Source: Weissella soli
GTDB taxonomy: Bacteria > Bacillota > Bacilli > Lactobacillales > Lactobacillaceae
Reading direction: 5' to 3'
Length of the DNA: 64,000 bases
Assembly (NCBI RefSeq): GCF_001761545.1
Contig: NZ_CP017326.1
Span: forward strand, 1,116,001 to 1,180,000
In this document: positions 53,188 through 62,642 of the stretch, piece by piece
Numbering within the stretch: position 1 is the first letter of the stretch
Layout of the letters: each line of letters begins with the position of its first letter
Notes under the pieces: model-generated
Told to the model about the DNA's origin: nothing
The model's input: only the letters and a program-made list of their open reading frames with translations
Database searches by the model: none
Program-made: the position numbers and the translations under genes

Positions 53188-53823
53188 TTACGATTTATGC
53201 CATGCACTTGGATTTTCGCGCCACTGATGAAGCGTTTCTAAATCGCTCTCGACAATCAAGCCCTTGGCTTGGGCGGCGGCAATTAACGCTGAATAGGTCG
53301 TCAATGATGCGAATGGGGTTTGCACAGCCCCAAAATTATCATCCGCGGCCGCCAACTCATATGAAAAGATGGAAACCACCCCAAGCACCGTGCCCCCTTC
53401 ACGTCGAGCGGCCGCCACCGTCCCTAACACTGACCCACCGGTTGAAATAAGATCATCAATGAGTACAATTTTTTGACCTGCTGTCAACACGCCTTCGATC
53501 TGCTTGCCTGCCCCATGATCCTTAGGCTTTGATCGGACATAAATCATTGGTAAATCCATGATTTGTGCCACCCAGGCCGCGTATGGAATACCAGCAGTAG
53601 CGACGCCACCAATAATTTCAACATCTGGATAGTGAGTCTTGATTAAATCAGCTAGGCCAGCCGCAATGAGGTTACGCACAGCAGGAAAAGCAATCGCCAG
53701 CCGATTATCTGTGTAGATGGGACTTTTTAAACCTGAAGCCCACGTAAACGGTTCGTTGGGTTGGAACTTCACCGCTTCAATATCTAGCAAACTTTCTGCT
53801 ACCGCTTTCTTATAATCAATCAT
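53188..53823 (-). CDS. pyrE: Orotate phosphoribosyltransferase
   Basis: Joins orotate to PRPP, forming OMP. The 211 residues carry the PRPP motif VLIDDLISTGGS near 119-130, and FTWASGLKSPIYTDNR. The catalytic loop is RSKPKDHGAGKQIEG. Its ATG overlaps the pyrF stop by ATGA. Last gene of the pyr operon. Confidence 0.96.
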   Translation of the reverse strand: MIDYKKAVAESLLDIEAVKFQPNEPFTWASGLKSPIYTDNRLAIAFPAVRNLIAAGLADLIKTHYPDVEIIGGVATAGIPYAAWVAQIMDLPMIYVRSKPKDHGAGKQIEGVLTAGQKIVLIDDLISTGGSVLGTVAAARREGGTVLGVVSIFSYELAAADDNFGAVQTPFASLTTYSALIAAAQAKGLIVESDLETLHQWRENPSAWHKS

Positions 53824-54548
53824 GCGTCTTCTCCATTTAATTCATTAAGTGCCCGTGTGTAAGCTACCACTGCATCAACTGCTTGTGTAATTGAACGACC
53901 AACAACAATGCCATTGGCGCCCATCGCAGCAGCCCTGGCTGGCGTGACTACCCGTGATTGGTCACCCACAGCATCGCCAGCGAACCGAATACCGGGGGTA
54001 ATCGACAAAAACTCGGCTGCAGTGGCTGCGTGAATATCATCAGATTCATAAGCTGACGAAATCGTCCCGGCCACGCCCGCTTGGTAAGCTAATTTTGCTA
54101 AGTGGACAACCGATTCGCGCAATGACACACCAACCAATTGCGTGGTGTGCATTTCTTCCTCGCTAAACGATGTCAGTTGCGTAATGGCCAAGGCCTTGGG
54201 TATAGTAGTGTGGCCTGCTGCCTGCGCCCCCATCCGTAAGCCAGCCACTGCACCTGCTAACATGCGCGCGCCCCCCGCAGCGTGGACCGTGACGTAATCA
54301 ACCCCTAATTTACCCACATTAACGGCGGCCTTTTGGACCGTACTAGGAATATCATACATTTTTAAATCTAAGAATACTGTAAAGCCAGCCACCTTGAGTT
54401 CTCGTACAAACGCGTACCCACCCTCGGCATAAAATAATTCCATGCCCACCTTGACAGCAGGCTTAGTCGTTTGCTGAAACACTGTCAAAAATTGCTTGGC
54501 GGCAATCACCGTCTCAAAATCTAAGGCAATAAAGACTGGTTTAGTCAT
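53820..54548 (-). CDS. pyrF: Orotidine 5'-phosphate decarboxylase
   Basis: Decarboxylates OMP to UMP, the final pathway step. The 242 residues have the catalytic stretch FLDLKMYDIPSTV near 60-72 (D-x-K-x-x-D), and ITPGIRF and GANGIVVGRSI for phosphate binding. The ATG at 54548 is used, with GAGGTG upstream; it overlaps the pyrD end by 8 nt. Operon position pyrD-pyrF-pyrE. Confidence 0.96.
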   Translation of the reverse strand: MTKPVFIALDFETVIAAKQFLTVFQQTTKPAVKVGMELFYAEGGYAFVRELKVAGFTVFLDLKMYDIPSTVQKAAVNVGKLGVDYVTVHAAGGARMLAGAVAGLRMGAQAAGHTTIPKALAITQLTSFSEEEMHTTQLVGVSLRESVVHLAKLAYQAGVAGTISSAYESDDIHAATAAEFLSITPGIRFAGDAVGDQSRVVTPARAAAMGANGIVVGRSITQAVDAVVAYTRALNELNGEDA

Positions 54549-55506
54549 GCTGCACCTCATTCCATTCAGCCACTGATACCGGAAATTTCTTCAAGCCGTG
54601 TGTCACATCACGCACTGTTTCAAAACCATATTTATCCAATGCCGCTGGCAATTGGTCAATCAATTTTTCCATAATTTGTGGATCAACGGCATTGGCATGG
54701 CCCACTTGCACCGCGTCAGCCCCGGCCAGCATTAATTCTAAGACATCATCAATTGATTCAATCCCGCCCACACCGATGATGGGAATCTTAACCGCTTGAC
54801 GAGCCTCATAGACGAAACGCACTGCGATAGGGTGAATCGCCGCCCCAGAAATACCCCCAGTTCCCCGATATAACTTGGGGGTCCGTGTGTTTAAGTCCAA
54901 ACTCATCCCCACCACGGTATTAATCAACACAATACCAGCGGCCCCGGCAGCTTCTACTGCCTTGGCAATTGGTTTGATATCGGTCACATTTGGTGACAAC
55001 TTGGCATAGATGGGCTTATCAGTTACCGCCCGACACGCAGTAATCACGGCAGCTGCAGTAGCGGGATCAACGCCAAATTCCAATCCGCCCTGATCAACAT
55101 TTGGGCAACTTAAATTAATTTCGAGGGCATCTAAGTAAGGATCATTACCAAAAAATGCGGCTAATTGTTGATACTCTGCCACCGATTCACCTGCTAATGA
55201 CAACATCTTAGGCGTGTTTGGCAATGCCTGGGCAAGTTCAGGCAGAAAATCACGCTTTACTTTCTCCATACCTGGATTTGCCAAGCCAACTGAATTCATG
55301 ACACCTGCCGCTGCACCGATAATCCAGGGCTGTGGATTACCGGACCGTTCTGCCACGGTGGTGGTCTTCAAAACTAAGGCGCCCAACTTGCTCAGATCAA
55401 AATCATCTAAATGATCTAAGCCATAGTACAAAGAACCCGATGATGGCATAATTGGATTCTTTAAATCTAACCCCGGTAACTTAACTGCTAAACGCTTCTC
55501 TGACAT
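54541..55506 (-). CDS. pyrD: Dihydroorotate dehydrogenase, class 1B-type catalytic subunit
   Basis: Oxidises dihydroorotate to orotate with FMN. The 321 residues carry the catalytic cysteine in EINLSCPNVDQGG, plus KLSPNVTDI and IPIIGVGGIESIDD for FMN. It resembles PyrDB, which normally needs the iron-sulfur subunit PyrK for NAD; no pyrK lies in this operon. It follows carB by 110 nt, the longest gap in the operon. Confidence 0.92.
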   Translation of the reverse strand: MSEKRLAVKLPGLDLKNPIMPSSGSLYYGLDHLDDFDLSKLGALVLKTTTVAERSGNPQPWIIGAAAGVMNSVGLANPGMEKVKRDFLPELAQALPNTPKMLSLAGESVAEYQQLAAFFGNDPYLDALEINLSCPNVDQGGLEFGVDPATAAAVITACRAVTDKPIYAKLSPNVTDIKPIAKAVEAAGAAGIVLINTVVGMSLDLNTRTPKLYRGTGGISGAAIHPIAVRFVYEARQAVKIPIIGVGGIESIDDVLELMLAGADAVQVGHANAVDPQIMEKLIDQLPAALDKYGFETVRDVTHGLKKFPVSVAEWNEVQHD

Positions 55507-55586
55507 CTTAATTTTCCTTTCGTAAGCATGCTCACTGACATGTTTATTACGGGTAGTTTATCGCCATACTCAGGGCATATATGTAT

Positions 55587-55618
55587 TTGGAAGCCCAATC
55601 TGGCTTCCAATGTTTTTT
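55587..55618. other. Hairpin between carB and pyrD
   Basis: TTGGAAGCC/GGCTTCCAA with a 6-nt loop. The T6 tract lies on the plus-strand side, where no gene would use it. On the minus-strand pyr mRNA it lacks a T tail, so it is probably a processing or stability stem. Confidence 0.5.
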
Positions 55619-58600
55619 ACTTCATGTTATTAACGGTAAAACCTTGCGCTTCGAGGACGGAAAGCAACGCAGCCACTGTATCAAAGGCGGTAAACAATGG
55701 GACCGCATTCTCGATCGCGGCGTTTCGAATTGCCCGGCCATCTGATTGGGCAGACCCATCAGGACGTGCGGTGTTGACAGCAAGTTGCAACTTGCCAGTG
55801 CGAATAGCAGTCACCGCATTGTTATCAGACTCTGAAATTTTATCCAATACATCAACTAAGACGCCGTTTTCTTGGAAGAATGCGCCCGTTCCTGAGGTTG
55901 CCACAATGCCAAACCCAAGATCAGCAAAGCGCTTCGCTAATACCAAGGCTTCATGCTTATCTTCATCAGCAACAGTGAACAAAACATGCCCAAAGGTTGG
56001 GATGTGAATGTTTGAAGCAACGAACGCCTTAAACAACGCCTTTTCGAAGGTTGAATCAGAGCCCATCACCTCACCGGTTGACTTCATTTCTGGTCCAAGT
56101 AATGAATCCACTAAGGGCAACTTCGTGAAAGAAAATACCGGTGCCTTCACGTGGACCATATCATCTTCTGGCAAGACACCCGTCGTGTAACCCAAATCAG
56201 CCAGCTTCTCACCCAGCATAACCCGAGTCGCTAATTGGGCCAACTGAGTATGGGTCACCTTTGAAATAAACGGTACCGTGCGCGATGCACGTGGATTGAC
56301 TTCAATGACATAAGCCCGATCTTCGTGGATAACAAATTGAATGTTCATCATACCCAGCGTCTTTAATTCCTTAGCTAAGTTGATGGATGCATCAATCATC
56401 TCTTGCTTAACCTTGGCTGACAAGGTTTGCGTTGGATAAACCGACATTGAGTCTCCTGAATGCACACCAGCCCGTTCAATATGTTCCATCAAACCAGGAA
56501 TAATAATCGTGTCACCATCTGAGAGGACATCAACTTCTGCTTCTGATCCGACCAAGTAAGAGTCGATTAACACGGGATGGTCGTTTGAAATTTGGACAGC
56601 CCGTCCCATATAGTCAATCAATTCGGCTTGGCTGCCGACAATTTCCATGGCCCGACCGCCCAAAACATAAGATGGTCGAATCAACACCGGATAACCAATT
56701 TCTTCAGCCGCTGCGACGGCTTCGGCCACTGTCGTCGCCGTCTTACCAATTGGTTGTGGTAATCCTAACTTCTTGATGACCTGATCGAATGCTTCACGGT
56801 CTTCCGCCCGGTCCAAGTCCTCTACGGTTGTACCTAAAATGTGCACACCATGCGCCGCTAAGGGAGCTGCTAAGTTAATCGATGTTTGCCCACCGAACTG
56901 GACCACCACGCCACGGGGCTTCTCTAAATCAATCACATTCAACACATCTTCTAGGGTCAATGGTTCAAAATATAACTTATCCGAAACTGAGAAATCAGTG
57001 GAAACCGTTTCCGGATTTGAATTCATAATAATTGCTTCCAACCCGGCTTGTTGAATAGCCTTAACGGCGTGGACCGTCGCATAATCAAATTCAACTCCTT
57101 GACCAATGCGAATTGGACCTGATCCGAGCACCAATACTGACTCACGCTCGGTCACCACTGATTCGTTTTCACGTTCATAGGTTGAATAGTAGTATGGGGT
57201 TTGAGATTCAAATTCAGCCGCCACCGTGTCGACCATCTTATACACTGGCAAAATATGATGATCGCGACGCAGCGTACGAATCGCATCATCCGTCGTGTGC
57301 CAGTAACGACCAATTGTCGCATCCGCAAAGCCATATTGTTTAGCTTTTTTCAAGACCATCAAGTCATTAGGGTGCGCCTTAATTTCATTTTCCAACTCAA
57401 TCAGGTGCAACACCTTATCCAAAAAGTACAGATCAATTTCGGTCTTTTCATGAATTGTTTCAATCGTTGTCCCCCGCCGAATCAAGTCGGCAATCATGAA
57501 GAACCGATCATCCCGCGCTGGCATTAAAGCAGCCAGCAATGCCTGATCATCATAGTTTGAATAGTCTCGTTCATCCAACCCAATTGAGCCGATTTCTAGT
57601 GAACGGACGGCCTTATTAAAGGCTTCCTCCAGGTTACGACCAATCGCCATCACTTCACCGGTAGCCTTCATTTGCGTACCTAAGTGCCGATCAGCTGAAG
57701 CAAATTTATCAAATGGGAAGCGTGGAATCTTGGCGATGACATAATCCAGCGCCGGCTCAAACTCAGCCATCGTCGTACCAGTAACTGGGTTAACAATTTC
57801 ATCCAGGGTCAAGCCAATGGCAATTTTTGCCGCCATCTTTGCAATGGGATACCCCGTTGCTTTAGAAGCTAGGGCTGATGACCGGGATACCCGTGGATTA
57901 ACTTCAATGATGTAATAGTTAAATGACTTGGGATCCAAAGCCATTTGAATATTGACACCACCTTCAATGTTTAATGCCCGAATAATCTTTAAGGCCGCAT
58001 CCCGCATCATTTGATACTCACGGTCTGATAAGGTTTGTACGGGAGCCACCACGATGGAATCACCGGTGTGAATTCCCACCGGATCAAAATTTTCCATTGA
58101 GGCAACAATCAAGGCGTTGTCATTGGCATCGCGCATCACTTCAAATTCAATTTCTTTGAAACCGGCAATTGAACGCTCAACTAAGATCTGGGTCACTGGT
58201 GATAATTCCAACCCATTTTCGGCAATGGCTTCTAATTCAGCCCGATCTTGCGCAATACCGCCCCCAGTGCCACCCAATGTATAGGCAGGACGCACGATCA
58301 CTGGATAAGTATGGGTTTCAGCAAACGCGACCGCTTCGGCAACCGTCGTGGCAATGGTTGACTCTGGAATTGGCTCAGCCAACCGATCCATCAAATTTTT
58401 AAATTCTTCACGATCTTCAGCTTCTTCGATGGCTGAAAGTTTCGTACCTAACAACTCAATGCCCATCTCTGCCAAAATACCATCTTCTGACAAATCCTTA
58501 GCCATATTCAAACCAGTTTGACCACCTAAAGTGGGCAAAATCGCATCTGGTCGTTCCTTACGAAGGATGCGCTTCAAAAAATCTAAAGAAAGGGGTTCGA

Positions 58601-58796
58601 TGTAGACCTTGTCTGCTGTTTCAACGTCCGTCATGATGGTCGCAGGATTTGAATTAACCAAGACAACGGAGTAACCCTCTTCCCGCAAGGCCATTGCTGC
58701 TTGCGTGCCAGAATAATCAAATTCAGCGGCTTGTCCGATCACAATTGGTCCAGAACCAATGACCAAAATTTTTTGAATATCTGTACGCTTAGGCAT
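55617..58796 (-). CDS. carB: Carbamoyl-phosphate synthase large subunit
   Basis: Makes carbamoyl phosphate from bicarbonate, ammonia and two ATP. The 1059 residues are a tandem of two ATP-grasp halves ([20 protein letters not shown] at about 7-26 and [19 protein letters not shown] near 550), and a C-terminal allosteric domain. The ATG at 58796 overlaps the carA stop by 8 nt and follows AGGAG; a frame from 58817 lacks a site. Fed by ammonia from CarA. Confidence 0.97.
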   Translation of the reverse strand: MPKRTDIQKILVIGSGPIVIGQAAEFDYSGTQAAMALREEGYSVVLVNSNPATIMTDVETADKVYIEPLSLDFLKRILRKERPDAILPTLGGQTGLNMAKDLSEDGILAEMGIELLGTKLSAIEEAEDREEFKNLMDRLAEPIPESTIATTVAEAVAFAETHTYPVIVRPAYTLGGTGGGIAQDRAELEAIAENGLELSPVTQILVERSIAGFKEIEFEVMRDANDNALIVASMENFDPVGIHTGDSIVVAPVQTLSDREYQMMRDAALKIIRALNIEGGVNIQMALDPKSFNYYIIEVNPRVSRSSALASKATGYPIAKMAAKIAIGLTLDEIVNPVTGTTMAEFEPALDYVIAKIPRFPFDKFASADRHLGTQMKATGEVMAIGRNLEEAFNKAVRSLEIGSIGLDERDYSNYDDQALLAALMPARDDRFFMIADLIRRGTTIETIHEKTEIDLYFLDKVLHLIELENEIKAHPNDLMVLKKAKQYGFADATIGRYWHTTDDAIRTLRRDHHILPVYKMVDTVAAEFESQTPYYYSTYERENESVVTERESVLVLGSGPIRIGQGVEFDYATVHAVKAIQQAGLEAIIMNSNPETVSTDFSVSDKLYFEPLTLEDVLNVIDLEKPRGVVVQFGGQTSINLAAPLAAHGVHILGTTVEDLDRAEDREAFDQVIKKLGLPQPIGKTATTVAEAVAAAEEIGYPVLIRPSYVLGGRAMEIVGSQAELIDYMGRAVQISNDHPVLIDSYLVGSEAEVDVLSDGDTIIIPGLMEHIERAGVHSGDSMSVYPTQTLSAKVKQEMIDASINLAKELKTLGMMNIQFVIHEDRAYVIEVNPRASRTVPFISKVTHTQLAQLATRVMLGEKLADLGYTTGVLPEDDMVHVKAPVFSFTKLPLVDSLLGPEMKSTGEVMGSDSTFEKALFKAFVASNIHIPTFGHVLFTVADEDKHEALVLAKRFADLGFGIVATSGTGAFFQENGVLVDVLDKISESDNNAVTAIRTGKLQLAVNTARPDGSAQSDGRAIRNAAIENAVPLFTAFDTVAALLSVLEAQGFTVNNMK

Positions 58797-59871
58797 TTTC
58801 AGTGTGCTCCTTTTCATTAGCGATCATTTCCAAGAATTCATCAAACAAGTACTCTGCATCATGTGGACCAGGGGCTGCATCTGGGTGAAATTGAACTGAG
58901 AAGGCGGCATGCTTTTTTAAACGAACGCCTTCAACAGTGTGGTCGTTAATTTCTTCATGCGTAATTTCCAAATCCGTGCCTGCGATTGAGGCAGGATCCA
59001 CCGCATACCCGTGGTTTTGCGATGTGAAATCAATCCGGCCGGTTTTTAAATTGCGAACGGCATGGTTAAAGCCACGGTGGCCAAACTTCAACTTATAGGT
59101 TTTTGCACCATTGGCCATGGCAAATAATTGATGTCCCAAGCAAATTCCCATTAATGGCAACTGCTCTTGCAAAGTACGAATGGTTGCAACGGCTTTTTCA
59201 ACCGATTCGGGGTCACCTGGTCCATTTGAAAGCAAGACCCCATCTGGATTGGTGTCTAAAATGGTTTGGGCGTCGACATCCGCTGGGAACACCTCAACGT
59301 TCACGCCACGACGCGCCAGTGAGCGTAAAATCGAATTTTTCAACCCAAAATCGATCATGGCGATGGACACACCCTCAGTCGGGTTAACATAAGTCGATTT
59401 CGTTGTCACTTCCTTCACTTGTTCAGTGGACAGCACCACCGTCTTTAAGTTGGCTAGCACCTCGTCAGTCACTTCATCGACCAAAGCGGCCTTCATCACA
59501 CCGTAACTACGTAACTCTTTTGTTAAGGCACGTGTATCAACGCCCGTGATTCCTGGCAAGTCCATCTTCTCAGCCCATTCAGCCAAGGACATGTTAGCCC
59601 GCCAGTTCGAGGACCGGCGTGCAATTTCATGCGTCACAATTGCTGAAGCAGCTGGTTTAAATGATTCGAAATCATCTCGATTGATACCATAATTACCAAT
59701 CAATGGATACGTAAAGGTTAATATTTGACCATGATAAGACAAATCCGTAATGGACTCTTGATAACCCGACATACCCGTATTAAAAACTAATTCGCCAATA
59801 ATTGACTTAGGGGCACCGAAGGCCTCACCTTCATAGATTGATCCATTTTCTAGTACTAAATAACGTTGCAT
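58789..59871 (-). CDS. carA: Carbamoyl-phosphate synthase small subunit
   Basis: Glutaminase that supplies ammonia to CarB. The 360 residues have an N-terminal CPSase domain ([25 protein letters not shown]) and a class I amidotransferase with the nucleophile in [11 protein letters not shown] and His-x-Glu in [11 protein letters not shown], where Asp replaces the usual Glu (HPEA to HPDA). AGAGG precedes the ATG. Confidence 0.95.
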   Translation of the reverse strand: MQRYLVLENGSIYEGEAFGAPKSIIGELVFNTGMSGYQESITDLSYHGQILTFTYPLIGNYGINRDDFESFKPAASAIVTHEIARRSSNWRANMSLAEWAEKMDLPGITGVDTRALTKELRSYGVMKAALVDEVTDEVLANLKTVVLSTEQVKEVTTKSTYVNPTEGVSIAMIDFGLKNSILRSLARRGVNVEVFPADVDAQTILDTNPDGVLLSNGPGDPESVEKAVATIRTLQEQLPLMGICLGHQLFAMANGAKTYKLKFGHRGFNHAVRNLKTGRIDFTSQNHGYAVDPASIAGTDLEITHEEINDHTVEGVRLKKHAAFSVQFHPDAAPGPHDAEYLFDEFLEMIANEKEHTENA

Positions 59872-59898
59872 GTTTATTCCTCTCTGTGAACTAATTAA

Positions 59899-61176
59899 CT
59901 ATGCTTCATAAACAACTTGGCCATCGACAATCGTTGTGACCGTCTGCCCATAAATGGTGGCCCCAATAAATGGGGTATTCACGCCCTTGGATACAAATTC
60001 CTCAGCCGTGATGGTGTGGGCCGTTTCTAAATCAAATAGGGCTAAATCTGCCTGGCCACCAACTTCGATAACCGTCGGCGCCTTTAATTGAAAGACTTCA
60101 GCTGGTTTAACAATCATCCAGGTTAACAATTGTTCCAATGTGGCTATGCCCGGCCGCACCAAGTGGGTATATAGCAATTGGAAGCTGGTCTCAATGCCTG
60201 TAATACCAAAGGCTGCTCCCAAGAATGAGCGCTCCTTTTCAGCGGTTGCGTGGGGCGCATGATCTGTGGCGACCATATCGATCGTGCCGTCTAACAAACC
60301 AGCAATCACGGCTGCCCGATCCTGCGGTGCACGCAATGGTGGGTTCATCTTAAATAGCGCGTTATCACCATCAATATCAGTTTCATCCAATAACAAATGA
60401 TGTGGTGAGACCTCCGCAGATACCCGTACCCCCAATTGCTTAGCAATGCGGACGAGTGCCACGGACTCCTTGGTTGAAAGGTGGGCGACGTGGTAACGCA
60501 CCCCGGTGGCTTGTGCCATGACTAGATCACGCGCCAATTGGGTCGATTCAGCTAACGAATCAATCCCTGGCAAGCCCAATTCAACCGAACGCTGACCTAA
60601 GTTCATGACACCACCCGCCATCAAGCTCTCATCTTCCAGATGCGTCACAATCGGCTTATCGACCGCCACCGCTAATTTCATCGCTTGCAACATGGTCGCT
60701 GCTGTCTGCACACCCTTACCATCATTGGTAAACGCAACGGCCCCTGCTGCAGCTAATGCTTTAATATCATCGACTTCTGGGGATGTTAAGCCATCAGAGA
60801 TAGCCGCATATTGCTCGATATGAATCACCCCATCCTGAGCATTCCGGCTTTGTACTGCTTGTAGAGTGTCAACCGTTGCCGGAACAGGATCTAAATTAGG
60901 CATGGCGGCAACTGTCGTAAAACCACCCCGTGCAGCTGCTCGTGAACCAGTAGCAATGGTTTCCTTATACTCAAAACCCGGTTCACGGAAATGTACATGC
61001 ACATCAATGAGGCCAGGTGTCAATAAAGCCCCCTTGGCATCTAGCACGCGATCCGCTTCAAGCTTAAGTTCATCACCAATGGCTTTAATCTGAGTATCTT
61101 GGATTAATACATCCTGTTGGATGAGCTTGTCATGATGGACCACCAGCTGCGCATTTTTAATCAATAATGTCGTCAT
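59899..61176 (-). CDS. pyrC: Dihydroorotase
   Basis: Cyclises carbamoyl aspartate to dihydroorotate. The 425 residues are of the long, Firmicute class I type: metal-binding DVHVHFREPGFEYKE near 58-72, conserved VTHLEDESL, HLSTKESV, and MVATDHAPHA with the catalytic Asp. Its start lies one base after the pyrB stop, inside a GGAGGAT ribosome site. Confidence 0.96.
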   Translation of the reverse strand: MTTLLIKNAQLVVHHDKLIQQDVLIQDTQIKAIGDELKLEADRVLDAKGALLTPGLIDVHVHFREPGFEYKETIATGSRAAARGGFTTVAAMPNLDPVPATVDTLQAVQSRNAQDGVIHIEQYAAISDGLTSPEVDDIKALAAAGAVAFTNDGKGVQTAATMLQAMKLAVAVDKPIVTHLEDESLMAGGVMNLGQRSVELGLPGIDSLAESTQLARDLVMAQATGVRYHVAHLSTKESVALVRIAKQLGVRVSAEVSPHHLLLDETDIDGDNALFKMNPPLRAPQDRAAVIAGLLDGTIDMVATDHAPHATAEKERSFLGAAFGITGIETSFQLLYTHLVRPGIATLEQLLTWMIVKPAEVFQLKAPTVIEVGGQADLALFDLETAHTITAEEFVSKGVNTPFIGATIYGQTVTTIVDGQVVYEA

Positions 61177-61177
61177 G

Positions 61178-62074
61178 CTAATCCTCCAAATTATTCAAAA
61201 TTGCCATTCTTGCATAGACCCCATTTGTCATTTGGGCAAAGATGCGTGATTGATTGGCTTCTACCAAATCCGAAGCAATTTCCGCGCCCCGATTAACCGG
61301 TGCGGGGTGCATCACAATCGCTGTCTTTTTCAACCGGTCATAGCGGGCTTGATTCAAACCATATAACCGATGATACTCATCAACGGAGAAGGTCTCGTTA
61401 TCCGCCGAAGAAATCCGTTCATGTTGTACCCGGAGTAACATCAAAACATCCACATTCGCAAAGTCATCATCCATAGGCACATAGCGCCCGAACTGATTGA
61501 AACTGGTTGGATACCAATGGGCTGGGCCACTAAACGTGACTGTTGCTCCTAACCGCTGCAGGATTTCTGCATTTGACCGCGCCACTCGTGAATGGGCGAG
61601 ATCCCCGACAATTCGAATTTGCAACCCCTCGAAGTGTCCATATTCCTCATAAATAGTAACTAAATCTAGTAAACTTTGTGAAGGATGTTGACCATTCCCA
61701 TCCCCGGCATTCACTAGCCGTGGCATCAAGGCTGATTGCTCTGCTAATAGCGGTTGATACCAATCATTGCGTGAATGCCGGACCACTACTGTATCAACGC
61801 CAATGGACTTGAGGGTCTTCAAGGTGTCACTTAATGTTTCACCTTTGCTCGTTGAACTCGTTTGTGGATCTAAGATGATCTGCTCCCAACCAAGTCGCGC
61901 CTCAGCCATTTGAAAACTTGCATGGGTCCGCGTTGAATTTTCAAAAAAAAGATTTGCCACATAATGCTTAACGTTTGTGGGGACCTTCGTGCCATGCTTA
62001 TAGGCAATGGCTGTGTTGATCAAGTCCATAATGGCATCATTGGATAGCAAGTTTAAATTTACAAAATTACGCAT
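61178..62074 (-). CDS. pyrB: Aspartate carbamoyltransferase catalytic subunit
   Basis: First committed step of UMP synthesis: carbamoyl phosphate plus aspartate. The 298 residues carry FENSTRTHASF near 46-56 (carbamoyl phosphate site) and NGQHPSQSLLD near 130. The ATG at 62074 gives the usual length; the frame extends to 62122 through the terminator of the PyrR attenuator and is rejected. It is first in the operon, about 170 nt after the promoter. Confidence 0.96.
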   Translation of the reverse strand: MRNFVNLNLLSNDAIMDLINTAIAYKHGTKVPTNVKHYVANLFFENSTRTHASFQMAEARLGWEQIILDPQTSSTSKGETLSDTLKTLKSIGVDTVVVRHSRNDWYQPLLAEQSALMPRLVNAGDGNGQHPSQSLLDLVTIYEEYGHFEGLQIRIVGDLAHSRVARSNAEILQRLGATVTFSGPAHWYPTSFNQFGRYVPMDDDFANVDVLMLLRVQHERISSADNETFSVDEYHRLYGLNQARYDRLKKTAIVMHPAPVNRGAEIASDLVEANQSRIFAQMTNGVYARMAILNNLED

Positions 62075-62102
62075 GATAACTTCTTTCTGTTGAGCACAAG
62101 AC

Positions 62103-62235
62103 ATAAAAAAACCGGCAGTCATGAGAGACTACCGGTTTTCGCTTCAGTTGGCTATGATGATAGTCTGGTCTCCAGCTATCCCTAACCAACGAGGTGAATC
62201 CTTTGCTAGTCTCTCGGACTAAATTAAAAGGTTCT
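62103..62235 (-). promoter_or_regulatory. PyrR-type attenuator of the pyr operon
   Basis: The minus-strand leader holds the PyrR-binding loop AGTCCGAGAGACT in a CCTTT/AAAGG stem (about 62235-62200), and a terminator with arms ACCGGTAGTC/GACTGCCGGT plus T7 (62136-62103). GAGAGACTA of the first stem is exactly complementary to TAGTCTCTC of the terminator, so an antiterminator can form. Uridine nucleotides bound to PyrR would favour termination. pyrR itself is not in the window. Confidence 0.9.
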
Positions 62236-62249
62236 TTTTCGTTAAACTG

Positions 62250-62258
62250 AGTATACCA
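62250..62258 (-). promoter_or_regulatory. Extended -10 promoter of the pyr operon
   Basis: TGGTATACT on the minus strand, 15 nt before the PyrR loop stem begins. The -35 region has no close match. Confidence 0.55.
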
Positions 62259-62309
62259 AACTACCTACTTTATGTACATAACATTCTTGATCAAACTTCA
62301 AAATGGCAC

Positions 62310-62621
62310 CTAAGCGAGTTGGTTTTCTGCCAAAATCGCCTCAATGACCTGATCCATTTCCGGCGTTTTCTGCCATTCCGTCCAATGATCAATGGCAACC
62401 ATCTGTGGAATTTCGAAATTAGTATTAATGTACTGTTCATACTTCTCGACATTGCGTGAATGTGGGATATTGATTTTCATAATACGCACTTCTTTAATGA
62501 AGCCCTGCTCAGCGGCATATTCAGCCTGCCCATTATGCAACAAATTACCAATTTCACGGTACTTGGTCCCGTCGATTCGCGTAATTTCTTCGATGATATT
62601 AAACGTTTGCAATTCTGCCAT
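62310..62621 (-). CDS. Unknown small protein downstream of glmM
   Basis: The 103-residue soluble protein is not recognised. It starts MAELQTFNIIEEITRIDGTK, has no Cys, and has a mixed alpha/beta pattern with VRIMKINIPHSRNVEKYEQY in the middle. GAGAGG lies 8 nt before the ATG. It begins 21 nt after the glmM stop, so the two are almost surely co-transcribed. The pyr promoter follows downstream, without a clear terminator between. Confidence 0.7.
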   Translation of the reverse strand: MAELQTFNIIEEITRIDGTKYREIGNLLHNGQAEYAAEQGFIKEVRIMKINIPHSRNVEKYEQYINTNFEIPQMVAIDHWTEWQKTPEMDQVIEAILAENQLA

Positions 62622-62642
62622 TACTTGTGCCTCTCAATTAAT

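Noticed and set aside
55587-55618. Terminator between carB and pyrD
   Set aside because: The T tract is on the plus-strand side only, so it would not end the minus-strand pyr transcript.
62074-62122. Longer pyrB start (MTAGFFMSC...)
   Set aside because: The extension is encoded by the PyrR terminator stem; family length and start favour the ATG at 62074.
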